From positions 1-5,979 of the forward strand of contig JANYCO010000021.1 of NCBI GenBank assembly GCA_025360235.1: a stretch of DNA of 5,979 nucleotides. The letters are read 5' to 3'. This document shows positions 5,595-5,979 of this stretch, in pieces (the first letter of the stretch is position 1; each line of letters starts with the position of its first letter). The notes beneath the pieces were generated by a model. That model was not told the DNA's origin. It ran no database searches and saw only the letters and a program-made list of their open reading frames with translations. The DNA is from Cytophagales bacterium. Lineage in GTDB: Bacteria; Bacteroidota; Bacteroidia; Cytophagales; Cytophagaceae. The translations under genes were made by a program, and so were the position numbers.

Positions 5595-5979
5595 AAATTA
5601 ACATCTGTTCAAATAAAAGATCTTTGATATACCGACAACAACGCGATGGCTTTTTATCAATTTGATACAGTAGTTGTGATTTGCTTTCAAATAAACGATC
5701 TTTGATATACCGACAACAACTAGGTACAATAATTAGCATTATAGTAAAGGGTTGTGATTTGCTTTCAAATAAACGATCTTTGATATACCGACAACAACTT
5801 AGAAGCATCTAATCCTAACCATGCGTTTGTTGTGATTTGCTTTCAAATAAACGATCTTTGATATACCGACAACAACCAATGTTCAATTTAAAATAGTGGA
5901 CACCTAGTTGTGATTTGCTTTCAAATAAACGATCTTTGATATACCGACAACAACTGATAGTGCATAAATAGTATAAAAG
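5595..5979 (+). CRISPR. CRISPR array, type II-C-like, continuing past the window edge
   Basis: Four identical 48-base repeats lie at 5673-5720, 5751-5798, 5829-5876 and 5907-5954. They begin GTTGTGATTTGCTTTC and end CGACAACAAC, with short complementary ends GTTGT/ACAAC. A terminal degenerate repeat occupies 5595-5642: its last 35 bases (5608-5642) match at 34 positions, with only C to A at 5618, while its first 13 bases are essentially lost. Spacers at 5643-5672, 5721-5750, 5799-5828 and 5877-5906 are each exactly 30 bases; a fifth (5955-5979) is cut by the edge. Repeat length, 30-base spacers and the GTTGTGATTTGCTTTCAAAT start match type II-C (Cas9) arrays of Bacteroidota such as Bacteroides fragilis. 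By analogy crRNA is read on the plus strand, with spacer followed by the repeat start pairing with tracrRNA. The degenerate end is normally the old, non-growing end, so newer spacers, and possibly cas9-cas1-cas2, should lie beyond 5979. No spacer matches elsewhere in the window by eye. Confidence 0.97.

Noticed and set aside
5494..5808. Open frame of 104 codons on the minus strand with an internally repeated peptide (CRYIKDRLFESKSQ).
   Set aside because: It is the translation of CRISPR repeats. The 78-base repeat-spacer period is a multiple of three, so the frame stays open and looks like a repeat protein. Its repeated segments coincide exactly with the DNA repeats.

Overview
This window looks like chromosome from an A+T-rich member of the Bacteroidota, probably from the Flavobacteriia/Cytophagia side. 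Three things point there. One large protein ends in a type IX secretion (T9SS) C-terminal sorting domain. Gene starts have A-rich leaders with little or no Shine-Dalgarno. The CRISPR repeat, which begins GTTGTGATTTGCTTTC, closely resembles type II-C (Cas9) repeats known from Bacteroides and relatives. Genus and species cannot be told from this window.

Layout: positions 1-4802 hold three genes, all on the minus strand and closely spaced (gaps of 44 and 94 bases), so probably one transcript read from about 4880 toward position 1. The first gene (2469-4802) encodes a secreted multidomain binding protein: signal peptide, L-type-lectin-like domain, Ig-like domain, CBM9-like domain, then a T9SS tail. 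The second (688-2424) encodes a secreted CBM35-like module plus right-handed beta-helix protein. Its motifs fit glycoside hydrolase family 87 (alpha-1,3-glucanase/mycodextranase). The third (1-593, cut by the window edge) starts as a close paralogue of the second. The simplest reading is a small alpha-glucan binding and degradation cluster: a cell-surface lectin captures polysaccharide and two related GH87-like enzymes cut it. No SusC/SusD pair, transporter or regulator is visible.

Positions 4803-5594 (about 790 bases) hold no convincing gene. They contain a candidate promoter and inverted repeat for the minus-strand operon, two small hairpins and a repeated 15-mer.

Positions 5595-5979 are the end of a CRISPR array: one degenerate terminal repeat, four identical 48-base repeats, four complete 30-base spacers and a fifth spacer cut by the window edge. 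No cas gene or recognisable tracrRNA lies inside the window. The most interesting points are a possible promoter inside each CRISPR repeat, the one-sided decay of the terminal repeat, the tandem GH87-like paralogues, and the lectin/CBM9/T9SS architecture at the head of their operon.
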